The notes beneath the pieces are model-generated. The model was not told the DNA's origin. It saw only the letters and a list, made by a program, of their open reading frames with translations, and did not search any database. This document shows positions 1 to 8,109 of a stretch of DNA of 13,293 nt, piece by piece. Position numbers and translations under genes: made by a program. The DNA lies in contig JAHYYD010000036.1 in NCBI GenBank assembly GCA_019425105.1, forward strand, positions 1 through 13,293, read 5' to 3'. The stretch's first letter is position 1; every line of letters begins with the position of its first letter. The stretch comes from Actinomycetota bacterium (lineage in GTDB: Bacteria; Actinomycetota; Actinomycetes; Actinomycetales; Actinomycetaceae).

Positions 1-283
1 TGGGTTTCTCGCCCCAGGCGTGCCACCATCCTTCGGCGACGCCGTTGATGTAGACGGCGAAGACGGCTCCTGCGGCGAGGCACACGTAGACCACGCGCAT
101 CGTCCAATAGAACGGCTCGACGTGCAGCCACGCCTGGGCGCGCTCCCGCATACCCGAGGGACGCGCGCGGGTGTCCCGGTGCTCAGCACCAGCCTCGAAG
201 CCCACGTCCCGTGACGCGGCGTCGTGCCGCAGCTGGTCCTCGTCCTCGGTGTCGAGGTGGTTGAACAATGGTGGAACCGTCAT
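1..283 (-). CDS. Unrecognised membrane protein, N-terminal part, runs off the window
   Basis: An open frame of 94 codons starts at the ATG at 283-281 and is still open at base 1, so the C-terminus is missing. The start is supported by a GGAGGAG ribosome binding site 9 nt upstream. The first 60 or so residues are polar and charged (acidic DTEDEDQ near residue 15, then Arg-rich), followed by the segment HVEPFYWTMRVVYVCLAAG leading into one hydrophobic helix at about residues 67-83. This predicts a cytoplasmic N-terminus and at least one membrane pass. I do not recognise the family and assign no function. It shares orientation with the helicase gene upstream but is separated from it by about 260 bp, so it is probably a separate transcript. 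Confidence 0.7.
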   Translation of the reverse strand, partial: MTVPPLFNHLDTEDEDQLRHDAASRDVGFEAGAEHRDTRARPSGMRERAQAWLHVEPFYWTMRVVYVCLAAGAVFAVYINGVAEGWWHAWGEKP

Positions 284-348
284 GGCGTTGTACTCCTCCA
301 CGGTGAGGTGCCCTGCGACGTGCCCCCGTCCTTGGAGGCGCGCCCTAC

Positions 349-382
349 TGTTTCAGGGTACGCGCAGAACCAGCATGAAACA
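349..382. repeat. Spaced inverted repeat upstream of the left-end membrane gene
   Basis: TGTTTCA at 349-355 and TGAAACA at 376-382 are perfect 7-bp inverted arms separated by 20 nt, in the 263-bp gap between the helicase gene and the membrane-protein gene. The position, 65-100 bp upstream of the start at 283, would fit an operator or a structured leader, but chance cannot be excluded. Nothing else was recognised in 284-546. Confidence 0.25.
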
Positions 383-546
383 CTAAGAATGCTGCGCAAC
401 CATCACGCACATCCTCCCACCCGCACCCCCGTAACCGCACGGATGTGCATGCCCGGCCCAGGCCTCGTCGTGAGCCATGGATGATGACGAACAGAATCCG
501 CCGCGACGGTCATCGAGGACATCGATCGTGCACGCAGGACGTCACC

Positions 547-3477
547 CTAGAGGAGCCGATCCAACGCCTCGCGGATCTTCTGCTCCTCCCCGGATCCGAT
601 CGTCGGCAGACGCAGGACGGGCACTCCATACGCGGACATGATCGAATCTTTGAGGCCGTCGCGCTTCTGCTGCTTCTGGCTCATGCCGTGGAATTCCCAG
701 CCGTCTACCTCGATGGCAAGGAGAAGGCGCTTCGTCACACGCGAGTAGACCCCGAAGTCGAGCGCGCTGTCCCGGAACACGAAAGCTCGCTGTTCCTCGT
801 TCAAGCGGCGCGTATTGGGCAATGCATCCCGCAGGAACACTTGGGTCTGATACCCAAAGCGCGCATACCTGGGTTCCGCGAGCACGTCTCGCAGGCATTG
901 TTCCGCAACATTTTCTGCGGGCGAGCGCCGACGATCAGCCCACTTAACCAGAGAATACCGCTCGAGCGACTCGCTATACGCGTTGTAGAGGACGTCGAAA
1001 ATGGACACGATGTCCGACTGGACGACGGCGCTCGGATCGTTCATCTCGATGTACTCGAGCAAGGCTCTCACGTTTCGGCTGAGCCGGACGCCCCCATGCG
1101 TGGTCACGACGACGAAGCGGTCTTTGGCTCGCGACACAATCACGTTCGTCAGGGCATCCGCGTCGTAGAAGTCTTGCGCGGCCGAGCGGTCGTTGGCATT
1201 GAGGACCGTGGACAGGATGATCGTGCCAGCACCGCGCCCCTGAAATTTGTGCGCGGTCTCCGCCAGCCATCGGGGATGAACCCCATCGCCGAGGTCGCTA
1301 CGAATCTGCTTGCTCAGGTTCGTTGCCTGTGCCCGAAACGGAGTCACGACGCCCACCACGAAGTCGCCCGACTCGTCTACCCCCTCGAGCTCGACGCCGT
1401 CCCGGATGCTGCGCATTTCCTCGAGATCGGTGACGATGTCGATTTCCCGCTGCGAGAAGAAACCACTGCCGTGCGATGGGCGTCGCGCATGGTTTCCGGG
1501 CGCAGCATAGATGATCGCGAGCGGCTCGGGGGCATCGTCGGCAGGGACGCGCATCGGAATGAGCTGACCGCCGTAGTACATGTGGTTGCAGAACTCGATG
1601 ATCGCGGGATGACACCGGTAATGTTCCTTGAGCAGAGTGCTCGGCACCTGCGCTGACTCCGGCATCATTTTGATGGAGTCGAGCAGCGAGAGCGAACGGA
1701 CGTCGAAGCGCGGCGCGGGCGGCTCCTTCTTGCTTTCATCCCACCCCTGGAAGATCGGGCCGAGCTGCTTGTCGTCACCAACGATGACAGCGTTACGGGC
1801 CTTGCTCAGTGCCGCCATTCCCTGGGGGAGCAGCACCTGGGAGGACTCGGCGATGATGATCCAGTCGAGCAGCACTTCCTCCGCCAGGTTGTTCCGGATC
1901 GAAAAACACGTGGATGCCACAACGGGGTAGGTGCGCAGGAGGATATCCGTCTGCCGCTTGAGCAGCTCGGTTGGACTGAGGCGGCTCGGACGCTCGCACG
2001 TGAATCGGCTGAGCAAGGCGGCATCCAACGCTTCGCGTGAGTGGCGGCGATACTGCGCACTCACGTCGACGAGGCCGTGGCGGGCAGCGCGGGCCTCGGC
2101 CTGCTCGATGCGGTCGGATAGTTCTTGCTCGTGGGCCCGGTAGAAGGCGAGCTGGAGCGCCGACTGGACGTGCGGGTCTCCCAGGTCAACGCCCTTTAAG
2201 GAGCCGTAAACAAAGTAGCGACGCACCCGCTCGATGAAGCCCCGAGGACCACGCCCCACCCTCGGCGCGCAGCGAGCGAGGGCAAGCAGGTCACCGATGA
2301 CCCCGGAGCTGCGCCGCGAGACAGCCAGGTGAGAAATGTCGGCTACCGGGCGACGGCTCTCCTGTACCTTTTCCTCAAAAAGGCGCCGCTCACGCTGAGC
2401 CGCCGTCAGCTGCGCGCGGATCTTCGGAATGTCTCGAGCATCCTCCCACAGAGCGACGAGGCGATCTTCTTCGACCCGCAGCGCAGCTTCGTCGGCTCCG
2501 GCAGGCGCATCCGACGACGCAGCGGACACCTTGCGAGCCCACGCTTCGCGCCTCTGTTCAAGGACACCCTCACGCTGGTGGAATTCCTTGACGCGCTTCG
2601 TTTTCCCGAGGTTCGCGACGAGGAAGCCGTAGCCTTCCTCCGTCAGCTTGTCGACGACGTTGTCGACCGCAGAGTTCGCCCCCGCGACGACGCCGACGGT
2701 CTTGCCTTGCGCGACCAGGGAGGCGATGAGATTGAGGATCGTCTGCGTTTTACCTGTGCCGGGAGGCCCGTCGATGATGGACAGTTGGTGTGTGAGCGCG
2801 GCTCGAATCGCGTTGCGTTGATCGATGTTGGAGGGGAAGGGCATGATCAGTCGATCGCTCGCGCCCGTCTTCGTGGAGGACGTACCGGCGAGGAACGCTT
2901 CCAGGGCGGAACGGCGCGGCGCCTGAGGGAGCCACTCCCACACGTTCGCGAGGATCGCCTCGGGCAGCATCTTCTCACCGCTCACCCACCGCGGGTACCG
3001 GGCTGTCGGATCGAGCGTCGCCCCGACTCGCCCTGCCTGCGCGCGCACTTCCTCGCGGACGTAACTGAGGGTGGCGGCGTTTTGCCGATCCTCTTCCGTC
3101 GCGTACCTTACCCGTACCTCATCGTGTCCGTAGCGATGAAGTTTGAGTGTGCCCTCAGCGGTGCGGTACGCGAGCGTGTAGCGAGGATCGCGCGGGTGGC
3201 CGGAGCGGCGGAGCGTCCAGATGATTTCGACGTTGGTTCGGCGCTTGCCGCCGATCCGGACCTCGTCGAGCGCGTCGACTGTTCGACGCTCGACCTGGTC
3301 GTAGAGGCGCGCCCTCTCCTCGCCGTATGGAAACTCTTTGCTGCTGGTGGTGTAAGTGACGACGATGCGCTTCCCATCGCGGCGTGCCTTCGCGATTTTC
3401 CAGGTGTCGTCCTGCCAGGTCAGTGTTTTTTTATCGCGAATCAGTACGTGCATCGTGCGCGGATCAACGGGTTCCAT
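547..3477 (-). CDS. SF1 Upf1-like DNA/RNA helicase fused to a C-terminal PD-(D/E)XK-like nuclease domain
   Basis: A 976-residue protein with an AAA_11/AAA_12-type helicase core. Visible motifs are Walker A GPPGTGKT at 237-244, motif Ia around 262-272, motif II at 540-547, motif III GDDKQLGP at 567-574, motif IV HYRCHP at 619-624, HKFQGR in motif V at 743-748 and motif VI NVIVSRAK at 778-785. Residues 330-500 form a charged insertion between motifs Ia and II. The C-terminus (about 850-976) has the DUF559/DUF2726/Vsr-like pattern LDFGVY, then AIEVDGWEFH (E923, D925, H930), RDGLKD and a VLRLPT strand, so a nuclease is likely. Motif II reads IIIAESSQ where the family has DEAS or DEAQ: the Mg-binding Asp is Ala543, and motif V ends GRGAG instead of GREKD, so ATPase activity may be weak or lost. 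Helicase-nuclease fusions of this type often lie in defence islands, and an mcrBC pair is next door. The ATG is preceded by GGGGGAG. A possible -10 (TATCCT) lies at 3509-3504. Confidence 0.85.
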   Translation of the reverse strand: MEPVDPRTMHVLIRDKKTLTWQDDTWKIAKARRDGKRIVVTYTTSSKEFPYGEERARLYDQVERRTVDALDEVRIGGKRRTNVEIIWTLRRSGHPRDPRYTLAYRTAEGTLKLHRYGHDEVRVRYATEEDRQNAATLSYVREEVRAQAGRVGATLDPTARYPRWVSGEKMLPEAILANVWEWLPQAPRRSALEAFLAGTSSTKTGASDRLIMPFPSNIDQRNAIRAALTHQLSIIDGPPGTGKTQTILNLIASLVAQGKTVGVVAGANSAVDNVVDKLTEEGYGFLVANLGKTKRVKEFHQREGVLEQRREAWARKVSAASSDAPAGADEAALRVEEDRLVALWEDARDIPKIRAQLTAAQRERRLFEEKVQESRRPVADISHLAVSRRSSGVIGDLLALARCAPRVGRGPRGFIERVRRYFVYGSLKGVDLGDPHVQSALQLAFYRAHEQELSDRIEQAEARAARHGLVDVSAQYRRHSREALDAALLSRFTCERPSRLSPTELLKRQTDILLRTYPVVASTCFSIRNNLAEEVLLDWIIIAESSQVLLPQGMAALSKARNAVIVGDDKQLGPIFQGWDESKKEPPAPRFDVRSLSLLDSIKMMPESAQVPSTLLKEHYRCHPAIIEFCNHMYYGGQLIPMRVPADDAPEPLAIIYAAPGNHARRPSHGSGFFSQREIDIVTDLEEMRSIRDGVELEGVDESGDFVVGVVTPFRAQATNLSKQIRSDLGDGVHPRWLAETAHKFQGRGAGTIILSTVLNANDRSAAQDFYDADALTNVIVSRAKDRFVVVTTHGGVRLSRNVRALLEYIEMNDPSAVVQSDIVSIFDVLYNAYSESLERYSLVKWADRRRSPAENVAEQCLRDVLAEPRYARFGYQTQVFLRDALPNTRRLNEEQRAFVFRDSALDFGVYSRVTKRLLLAIEVDGWEFHGMSQKQQKRDGLKDSIMSAYGVPVLRLPTIGSGEEQKIREALDRLL

Positions 3478-3587
3478 GCCACTCCCCCATGAGTTTTACA
3501 CCCAGGATAGGCGACTTATCAGACCAGCGGTAGGTTGTTGAACACCCACGTTGAGCCGGGCCGGACGCAGATGTGCATGGTCGTTCG

Positions 3588-3593
3588 TAGACT
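3588..3593 (+). promoter_or_regulatory. Likely -10 box for a leaderless rmuC transcript
   Basis: TAGACT fits the actinobacterial TAnnnT -10 consensus and ends exactly 6 nt before the ATG at 3600, placing the expected transcription start on the A of the start codon. There is no Shine-Dalgarno sequence, which fits a leaderless mRNA. No convincing -35 was seen. The same geometry recurs at mcrB. Confidence 0.5.
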
Positions 3594-3599
3594 GCGCGC

Positions 3600-4799
3600 A
3601 TGGGTATGTCGCTTGTTTTTCTCCTCGTTGGCTTAGTGGTTGGTGCCCTCCTCGGGTACGTGGGAGCGGTGGCGCGCCGGGCGTCGACGCCTGACCAGGC
3701 AGGCACGCTGCGCGCGGAGGTTGCCCACTGGCAGGCGCGCGCGGAGGAGCTCTCGCGGCGCGTCGATTCCGCCGAGGCTCGCTCACAGGGCGACGCTTCC
3801 GTCCTACAGGCGCTCGCACCGGTGCGCGCGCAGCTGGAGCAGATGACGCAGCGGGTTGATCAGATGGAGCAGATCCGCGCGCGTCAGCACGGTGCCCTCG
3901 CCGAGCAGCTGCGGGAGTCCGCGAGGCGTGAGAACGAGCTGGCGCGCACGACCGCTTCCCTGGAGGGTGCTCTGCGGTCGCGGAGTGCACGCGGCACGTG
4001 GGGCGAGGTTGAGCTGGCGCGCATCCTGGAGGCTTCCGGAATGCTGCCGCACGTGGACTTCGCGGAGCAGCGTTCGATTGGCTCGCTCACTCAGGGACGA
4101 GGCCGGGGCGGGGTCACATCGTCGGGTGACCTCGGCCGTCCCGACGTCACGATTCATCTGCCCGGGCAGGGGTTCCTCGCGCTCGACGCGAAGGCCCCTA
4201 TGGACGCTTACCTGCGGGCGTGCGCCGTTGATGAGAGCGGAGAGGACGCCGAATCTCGACGCCGCGCCGAGCTGTCGGCACACGCGAAAGCACTGCGCTC
4301 GCACGTTGAGGCACTGGCTGGACGCGACTACGCGCGGTCATTGGGCGCGTCACCCGAGCTGGTCATCTTGTTTGTCCCATCCGAGGCTGCCCTGTCGGCA
4401 GCACTGCGCACTGACGCGTCGCTCCTGGACGACGCGATGGCGCGGGGGATCGCCCTGTGCTCCCCAGTCACGCTGCTGGCGGTCGCGCGCACGTGCGCTA
4501 CCGCGTGGGCGCGGACGTCGATTAACGAACAGTCGGACCAGGTGATCGCGCTCGGCCGCGAACTGTACGAGCGCCTCGGCGTCGTCGCCGGTCACATGGA
4601 AAACCTGGGCAAGCACCTGGCCAAGACCGTGGACTTTTACAACAAGACCGTGTCGTCCATGGAAAGCCGCCTCCTGGCAAGTGCACGGTCCGTGAGCGCG
4701 CTCGAGGAGGCCTCAAAAAAGACCATGACCGTCACGCCCATCGACCCCGACGCCGCCCAGGTCCGCTCCTTCACGAAGCCCGAGTTGACGGACCAGTAA
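3600..4799 (+). CDS. rmuC: RmuC family DNA recombination protein
   Basis: A 399-residue protein with the full RmuC layout: an N-terminal membrane helix (residues 4-22), a long Arg/Glu-rich coiled coil (about 36-125) and the RmuC domain (about 130-365). Diagnostic motifs are GTWGEVELARIL from 132, RPDV at 180-183 and LDAKAP at 195-200; D182, D196 and K198 form the PD-(D/E)XK-like site. The family limits inversions at short inverted repeats and is proposed to be a nuclease; it has also been linked to protection against mobile elements. Length is typical. Start choice is between the ATGs at 3600 and 3606; I prefer 3600 because a TAGACT box sits 6 nt before it and neither has a ribosome binding site. 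The last 29 nt overlap the end of mcrC on the other strand. The gene is divergent from the helicase-nuclease gene, with 122 bp between the starts. Confidence 0.92.
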   Translation: MGMSLVFLLVGLVVGALLGYVGAVARRASTPDQAGTLRAEVAHWQARAEELSRRVDSAEARSQGDASVLQALAPVRAQLEQMTQRVDQMEQIRARQHGALAEQLRESARRENELARTTASLEGALRSRSARGTWGEVELARILEASGMLPHVDFAEQRSIGSLTQGRGRGGVTSSGDLGRPDVTIHLPGQGFLALDAKAPMDAYLRACAVDESGEDAESRRRAELSAHAKALRSHVEALAGRDYARSLGASPELVILFVPSEAALSAALRTDASLLDDAMARGIALCSPVTLLAVARTCATAWARTSINEQSDQVIALGRELYERLGVVAGHMENLGKHLAKTVDFYNKTVSSMESRLLASARSVSALEEASKKTMTVTPIDPDAAQVRSFTKPELTDQ

Positions 4800-5826
4800 G
4801 CGTTTCGGCGATCCCATCCAGCTGCGCGCGGATTTCGTCAAAAGGGCGGTCCAGGTCCAGCGTCGTCGCGCTGATGCGGTTGCCGCTCATGCGGTAGGTG
4901 GCGTCGGGCTGGACGTCCTCGCCGGTCGCAGCGTAGAGGAGCATGCCCGAGACCTCAACGCTCTCCCCCGCTCTCTCGAACGCAATCTGCTTGTTCTTCA
5001 CGTACGCGAAGATCTGGTACAGGTTCCCCGAATGCACGGTCCTCTTGTCGAAGTTGCTTTGCATCGTGGACGCGTAGTACTTCGCGTCGATGATGAGCAC
5101 TCGGCCGCGAGCGCTCAGCGTGATGTCGCTGCGCATGGCGGGCAGGCCCTCGGACGCCTCGTCGTCCAGTGCCCAATCGATGAAGGACGCGCTGGCGTTC
5201 AAACGCGGGTGCTCCTTGCGGTAATACTCGAGGATGAACTTCTCGTAGAGGCGACTCATGCGCTGCTCGTCGAAGAAATCCATCATGCGCACGGTGCCGT
5301 CGCTCTGGGTTTGAAGCAGCCCTTTGACGACGAACCAGCATACGGCCATCAGCATGCGGTAGGTGCGGTTGTTGCGGTCATAGCGCATGTTCCAGTCCAC
5401 CGTGTGCAGGTCGATGTCGCGCACGTCCGCGAAGAACACCATGAGCTTCTTCAGGCTCTTCTTGCGCGCCCGTGAGATGTCCGAGCGTACGAGCAGCGCG
5501 ACCGTCGCCTTGATGACCCGGTTCATCGTCGTGTCGACGCTGAACTCGTCGTAGGAGCACACCAGCTGGCGGCGCAGAATCGCCTGCGATTTCACGGACT
5601 CGGTGACCTCGATTTTGCCGCGCAGGGAGGAGCGCGCCTCGGTCCGGCTCACGTACTCCTGCCCGAGGCCTCGTTTGAGTTGCGCTGACACGCCTCGCTC
5701 GAGGATGGCGGCGCACAGCTCGGCCGCGTTGTCGAAATCCTCCGTGGCCACGGAACGGTAGCCCTGCTCGGTGAGTGCCGAGAAGGCGTAGGCGAGCATG
5801 TGGAAGACGTTGCGGACGCGAATCAC
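4771..5826 (-). CDS. mcrC: McrC-like nuclease subunit of a modification-dependent restriction system
   Basis: A 351-residue protein with the McrC family look: the start IRVRNVFHMLAYAF, the central MNRVIKATVALL and RLYEKFILEYY (residue 193 on) and the C-terminal nuclease site MRSDITL (D234) with LIIDAKYY (D247, K249), followed by GNLYQIFAYV. McrC partners with McrB hexamers, stimulates their GTP hydrolysis and supplies the PD-(D/E)XK nuclease that cuts DNA with modified cytosine. The start is a GTG within a GTGA overlap with the mcrB stop, which implies translational coupling and a fixed subunit ratio. The 3' end runs 29 nt into the end of rmuC on the opposite strand. All visible catalytic residues are present. 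An alternative label would be LlaJI-type McrC; the family call itself is secure. Confidence 0.9.
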   Translation of the reverse strand: MIRVRNVFHMLAYAFSALTEQGYRSVATEDFDNAAELCAAILERGVSAQLKRGLGQEYVSRTEARSSLRGKIEVTESVKSQAILRRQLVCSYDEFSVDTTMNRVIKATVALLVRSDISRARKKSLKKLMVFFADVRDIDLHTVDWNMRYDRNNRTYRMLMAVCWFVVKGLLQTQSDGTVRMMDFFDEQRMSRLYEKFILEYYRKEHPRLNASASFIDWALDDEASEGLPAMRSDITLSARGRVLIIDAKYYASTMQSNFDKRTVHSGNLYQIFAYVKNKQIAFERAGESVEVSGMLLYAATGEDVQPDATYRMSGNRISATTLDLDRPFDEIRAQLDGIAETLTGPSTRAS

Positions 5827-7994
5827 CGCAGCGACCTGCGCAGCCTGTCGGTCCAGTCGCAGACCTTGCCGGGCTCGTCGAACCAGTATTCCTTGAGCAT
5901 CGGGATGAGCTCGTAGTCCACGATCGAGGCGAGGGCCGCGTCGGTGCAGTTCTCGTGTTTCATGTTGCAGAAGTAGCTGTGTCCGATGCAGAAGCCCTCG
6001 CCGAGGGACTCATCCTCGGCGATCGCACGGTTGAGGGATTCCACCTCGCGCACCAGGGCCTCGAACCTCGGATTGCCGAGGCCGGCGCAGTAGTCGCGGA
6101 AGCCGTCGGAGTCGAAAGCGGGGCGCAGTTCCACGAAGGCAAAGCGGCGGCGCAGCGCGTAGTCGAGCATGGCGAGGCTGCGGTCAGCCGTGTTCATCAT
6201 GCCGATGATGTGGACGTTTGCCGGCACGCAGAACAGTTCGCGGGAGTAGAGGAGCTGGAGTTCATTTCCGCGTTTATCGTTCTCAATGAGCATGAACAGC
6301 TCGCCGAAGATCTTGGAGAGGTTGCCGCGGTTAATCTCGTCGATGATGAAAAAGTAGTCGTTCTCCTCATCCTCAGCTGCCTTCTTGCAGAAGGAATAGA
6401 ACGCACCCTTGACCAGCTCGAACCCCGCACCCGAGGGACGATATCCCTCGATGAAATCCTCGTAGGAGTAGCTCTGGTGGAACTGAACGAGCTTGACGCG
6501 CGAAACATCCTTGACGCCCATCATCGAGTATGCGAGGCGTTTGGCGACGAATGTCTTACCGACACCGGGCGCACCCTGCAGGATGATGTTCTTCTTTGTT
6601 TTCAGCAGGCCCACGATCGCGTCGTATCGATCGCGGTCCATGTAGACGGACTTTAAGAACTCCTCAGCGGAATACTCGGGGAATACCGCCGTCGATTCCT
6701 CGATGTCAACAGAATCATCACTGTCCAGAAATGAGGTCTCAATTCGCTTAACGAGTTCCTGGTTGTAGGTGATATCGGTGAGTGTCTTCATCGGCAAGCG
6801 CTCATCAAGGGGCCACTGTCCCGTGTGTGTCCAGCGAACCTCGCGGATGTTCGGGTAGTGACCGCCGTCCGCGTCGTAGACGTAGTCGCCCGTGACGATA
6901 CCGCGGCCGATAATCTCCGTGGTGCCTTTCTTGACGAAGACGACGTCGCCCGGCTTCATCTCATTCGCGAACTGCCACAGGGCGTGGATGTCATTCTTTT
7001 GAGTGCCATTTTCGGGGTAGGTCTGAAGCATCTGTTGCTTCAGACCTTGTTTAGTCGCATAAGAGCTGAGATCCCCGACCTCACCCCACGCCAGCCCCAT
7101 GATGCCGCGCGCGTAGAACTCGTCCCACATGCAGGCTCCTTCTCCGGGGGCGTAGAGCCAGTAGCGCACGGTCTGCACGCCATCGTCGCCGAGAGCCGTC
7201 GTCTGAGTTACGCCTTCCTCGTCTTTTTCTTTGTCGACCTCTTTACTCTCACGGTTGACTTGTTCAGCAACTCGCCACGCGCGCTCTGAAAGCTCAGGGA
7301 AGGACGAGTACTCGTAGGTTTGGGAGTTCAGCACCGACAGGATACTGTCGCGAATCACCAGATATTCAGCGGCTTCGGGCACTTTCTTTGTTGCCGCGAG
7401 CACAGAGCGAATCGATGAAGGCATCCGGTCGGGCAGCGCGAGGAACCAACGGTCACGCGAACTTAGGTTGACGTAGGTGTAGGGGCGAATCCAAAAGAGT
7501 CCCATCGTAACGTTCCAGCTGGCGTTGCGTTGTTGGAGAACAGCATCGTAGGCGCGACGGAATACTGCTTCTGTCTGACCAGTCGGCTGATCCGCGTAGG
7601 CCAGGGCTGCCGCGAACAAATCCCACAGCCTTTCGATATCTCCATCATCCCGGCGGGCTTGATCATAGAAGGTCGCGTTGATATTGAGCAGGACGGGGAC
7701 GCCGACGAAATCATCATTGAGCGGAGCGCGTACGCCGAGGGCACCACCGATCCCGTTTGCAACCGCCCGACGCTTGGTATCAGCGAGGCGTCGATTGAAG
7801 AGTCCGTAGACCGTAAAGGGATCGATATCCGTCGGATCACCACTGGAATCGAGCGTCGGCAGAGCCATTCCGATTTCCGCGTAGACCTGCCGCAGAGTTG
7901 CAATGAGAGCCTGCCGATCGTCCTTGAAGGCGAGCAGTTTGTCCGCTAGTTCCATAAAAAAGCGCGGCCATGAGTACTGGCTATCCGTCGTCAT
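5823..7994 (-). CDS. mcrB: McrB-like AAA+ GTPase with MrcB-type N-terminal and EVE-like domains
   Basis: A 723-residue McrB-family motor. Residues 1-190 resemble the MrcB N-terminal domain (DUF3578 type: an FTVYGLFNRR segment, VPVLLNINATFY, then an aromatic WNVTMGLFWIRPYTYVNL patch). Residues 277-400 resemble an EVE/PUA-like modified-base reader (YWLYAPGEGACMWDEFYARG, then MKPGDVVFVKK and the GRGIVTGDYVY strand). The C-terminal AAA+ domain has Walker A GAPGVGKT at 474-481, Walker B FFIIDEINRGN at 548-558, the McrB signature MNTADRS at 600-606 and ALRRRF at 613-618. It would bind modified DNA, hydrolyse GTP and drive McrC. The ATG has no ribosome binding site; TAGGGT lies 6 nt upstream, so the transcript is probably leaderless. 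The stop overlaps the mcrC start by 4 nt. The EVE assignment rests on pattern only and is less sure than the AAA+ call. Confidence 0.9.
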   Translation of the reverse strand: MTTDSQYSWPRFFMELADKLLAFKDDRQALIATLRQVYAEIGMALPTLDSSGDPTDIDPFTVYGLFNRRLADTKRRAVANGIGGALGVRAPLNDDFVGVPVLLNINATFYDQARRDDGDIERLWDLFAAALAYADQPTGQTEAVFRRAYDAVLQQRNASWNVTMGLFWIRPYTYVNLSSRDRWFLALPDRMPSSIRSVLAATKKVPEAAEYLVIRDSILSVLNSQTYEYSSFPELSERAWRVAEQVNRESKEVDKEKDEEGVTQTTALGDDGVQTVRYWLYAPGEGACMWDEFYARGIMGLAWGEVGDLSSYATKQGLKQQMLQTYPENGTQKNDIHALWQFANEMKPGDVVFVKKGTTEIIGRGIVTGDYVYDADGGHYPNIREVRWTHTGQWPLDERLPMKTLTDITYNQELVKRIETSFLDSDDSVDIEESTAVFPEYSAEEFLKSVYMDRDRYDAIVGLLKTKKNIILQGAPGVGKTFVAKRLAYSMMGVKDVSRVKLVQFHQSYSYEDFIEGYRPSGAGFELVKGAFYSFCKKAAEDEENDYFFIIDEINRGNLSKIFGELFMLIENDKRGNELQLLYSRELFCVPANVHIIGMMNTADRSLAMLDYALRRRFAFVELRPAFDSDGFRDYCAGLGNPRFEALVREVESLNRAIAEDESLGEGFCIGHSYFCNMKHENCTDAALASIVDYELIPMLKEYWFDEPGKVCDWTDRLRRSLR

Positions 7995-8000
7995 GACGAC

Positions 8001-8006
8001 ACCCTA
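8001..8006 (-). promoter_or_regulatory. Likely -10 box for a leaderless mcrBC transcript
   Basis: On the minus strand TAGGGT (TAnnnT type) ends 6 nt before the mcrB ATG, the same geometry as at rmuC. No Shine-Dalgarno sequence precedes the ATG. No clear -35 element is visible. Confidence 0.5.
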
Positions 8007-8046
8007 CCATCGGGTGACCGGCGACACTATTCGGCTCGTACTCACA

Positions 8047-8099
8047 CAACAGCAAAGCCGGGTCACGCTCTCGCGCGACCCGGCCACTGCCTCGTCAGA
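8047..8099 (-). terminator. Terminator-like repeat, copy 1, after higA
   Basis: Read on the minus strand, GCCGGGTC pairs with GACCCGGC, extended by GCG/CGT, around a CGAGAG loop (about 11 bp of stem) and is followed by TTTGCTGTTG, which suits an intrinsic terminator for higBA. It lies 10 nt after the higA stop and isolates mcrB, whose promoter follows. The plus-strand side has no T run, so it should act in one direction. It is one of three copies of a roughly 46-53 bp repeat in the window, all in the same orientation. Confidence 0.65.
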
Positions 8100-8109
8100 C
8101 TGAGGCGTT

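Noticed and set aside
445..1656. Long plus-strand open frame (403 codons) opposite the helicase gene
   Set aside because: High-GC shadow of the minus-strand gene, which has clear motifs in this stretch; the plus-strand product has no recognisable domain.
2329..3492. Plus-strand open frame of 387 codons opposite the helicase N-terminal half
   Set aside because: Antisense shadow over the Walker A region of the real gene; no ribosome binding site and Arg-rich composition.
5775..6656. Plus-strand open frame of 293 codons opposite the end of mcrB
   Set aside because: It overlaps the AAA+ domain of McrB and the mcrB/mcrC junction; its Val/Glu-rich sequence is what reversing this coding region yields.
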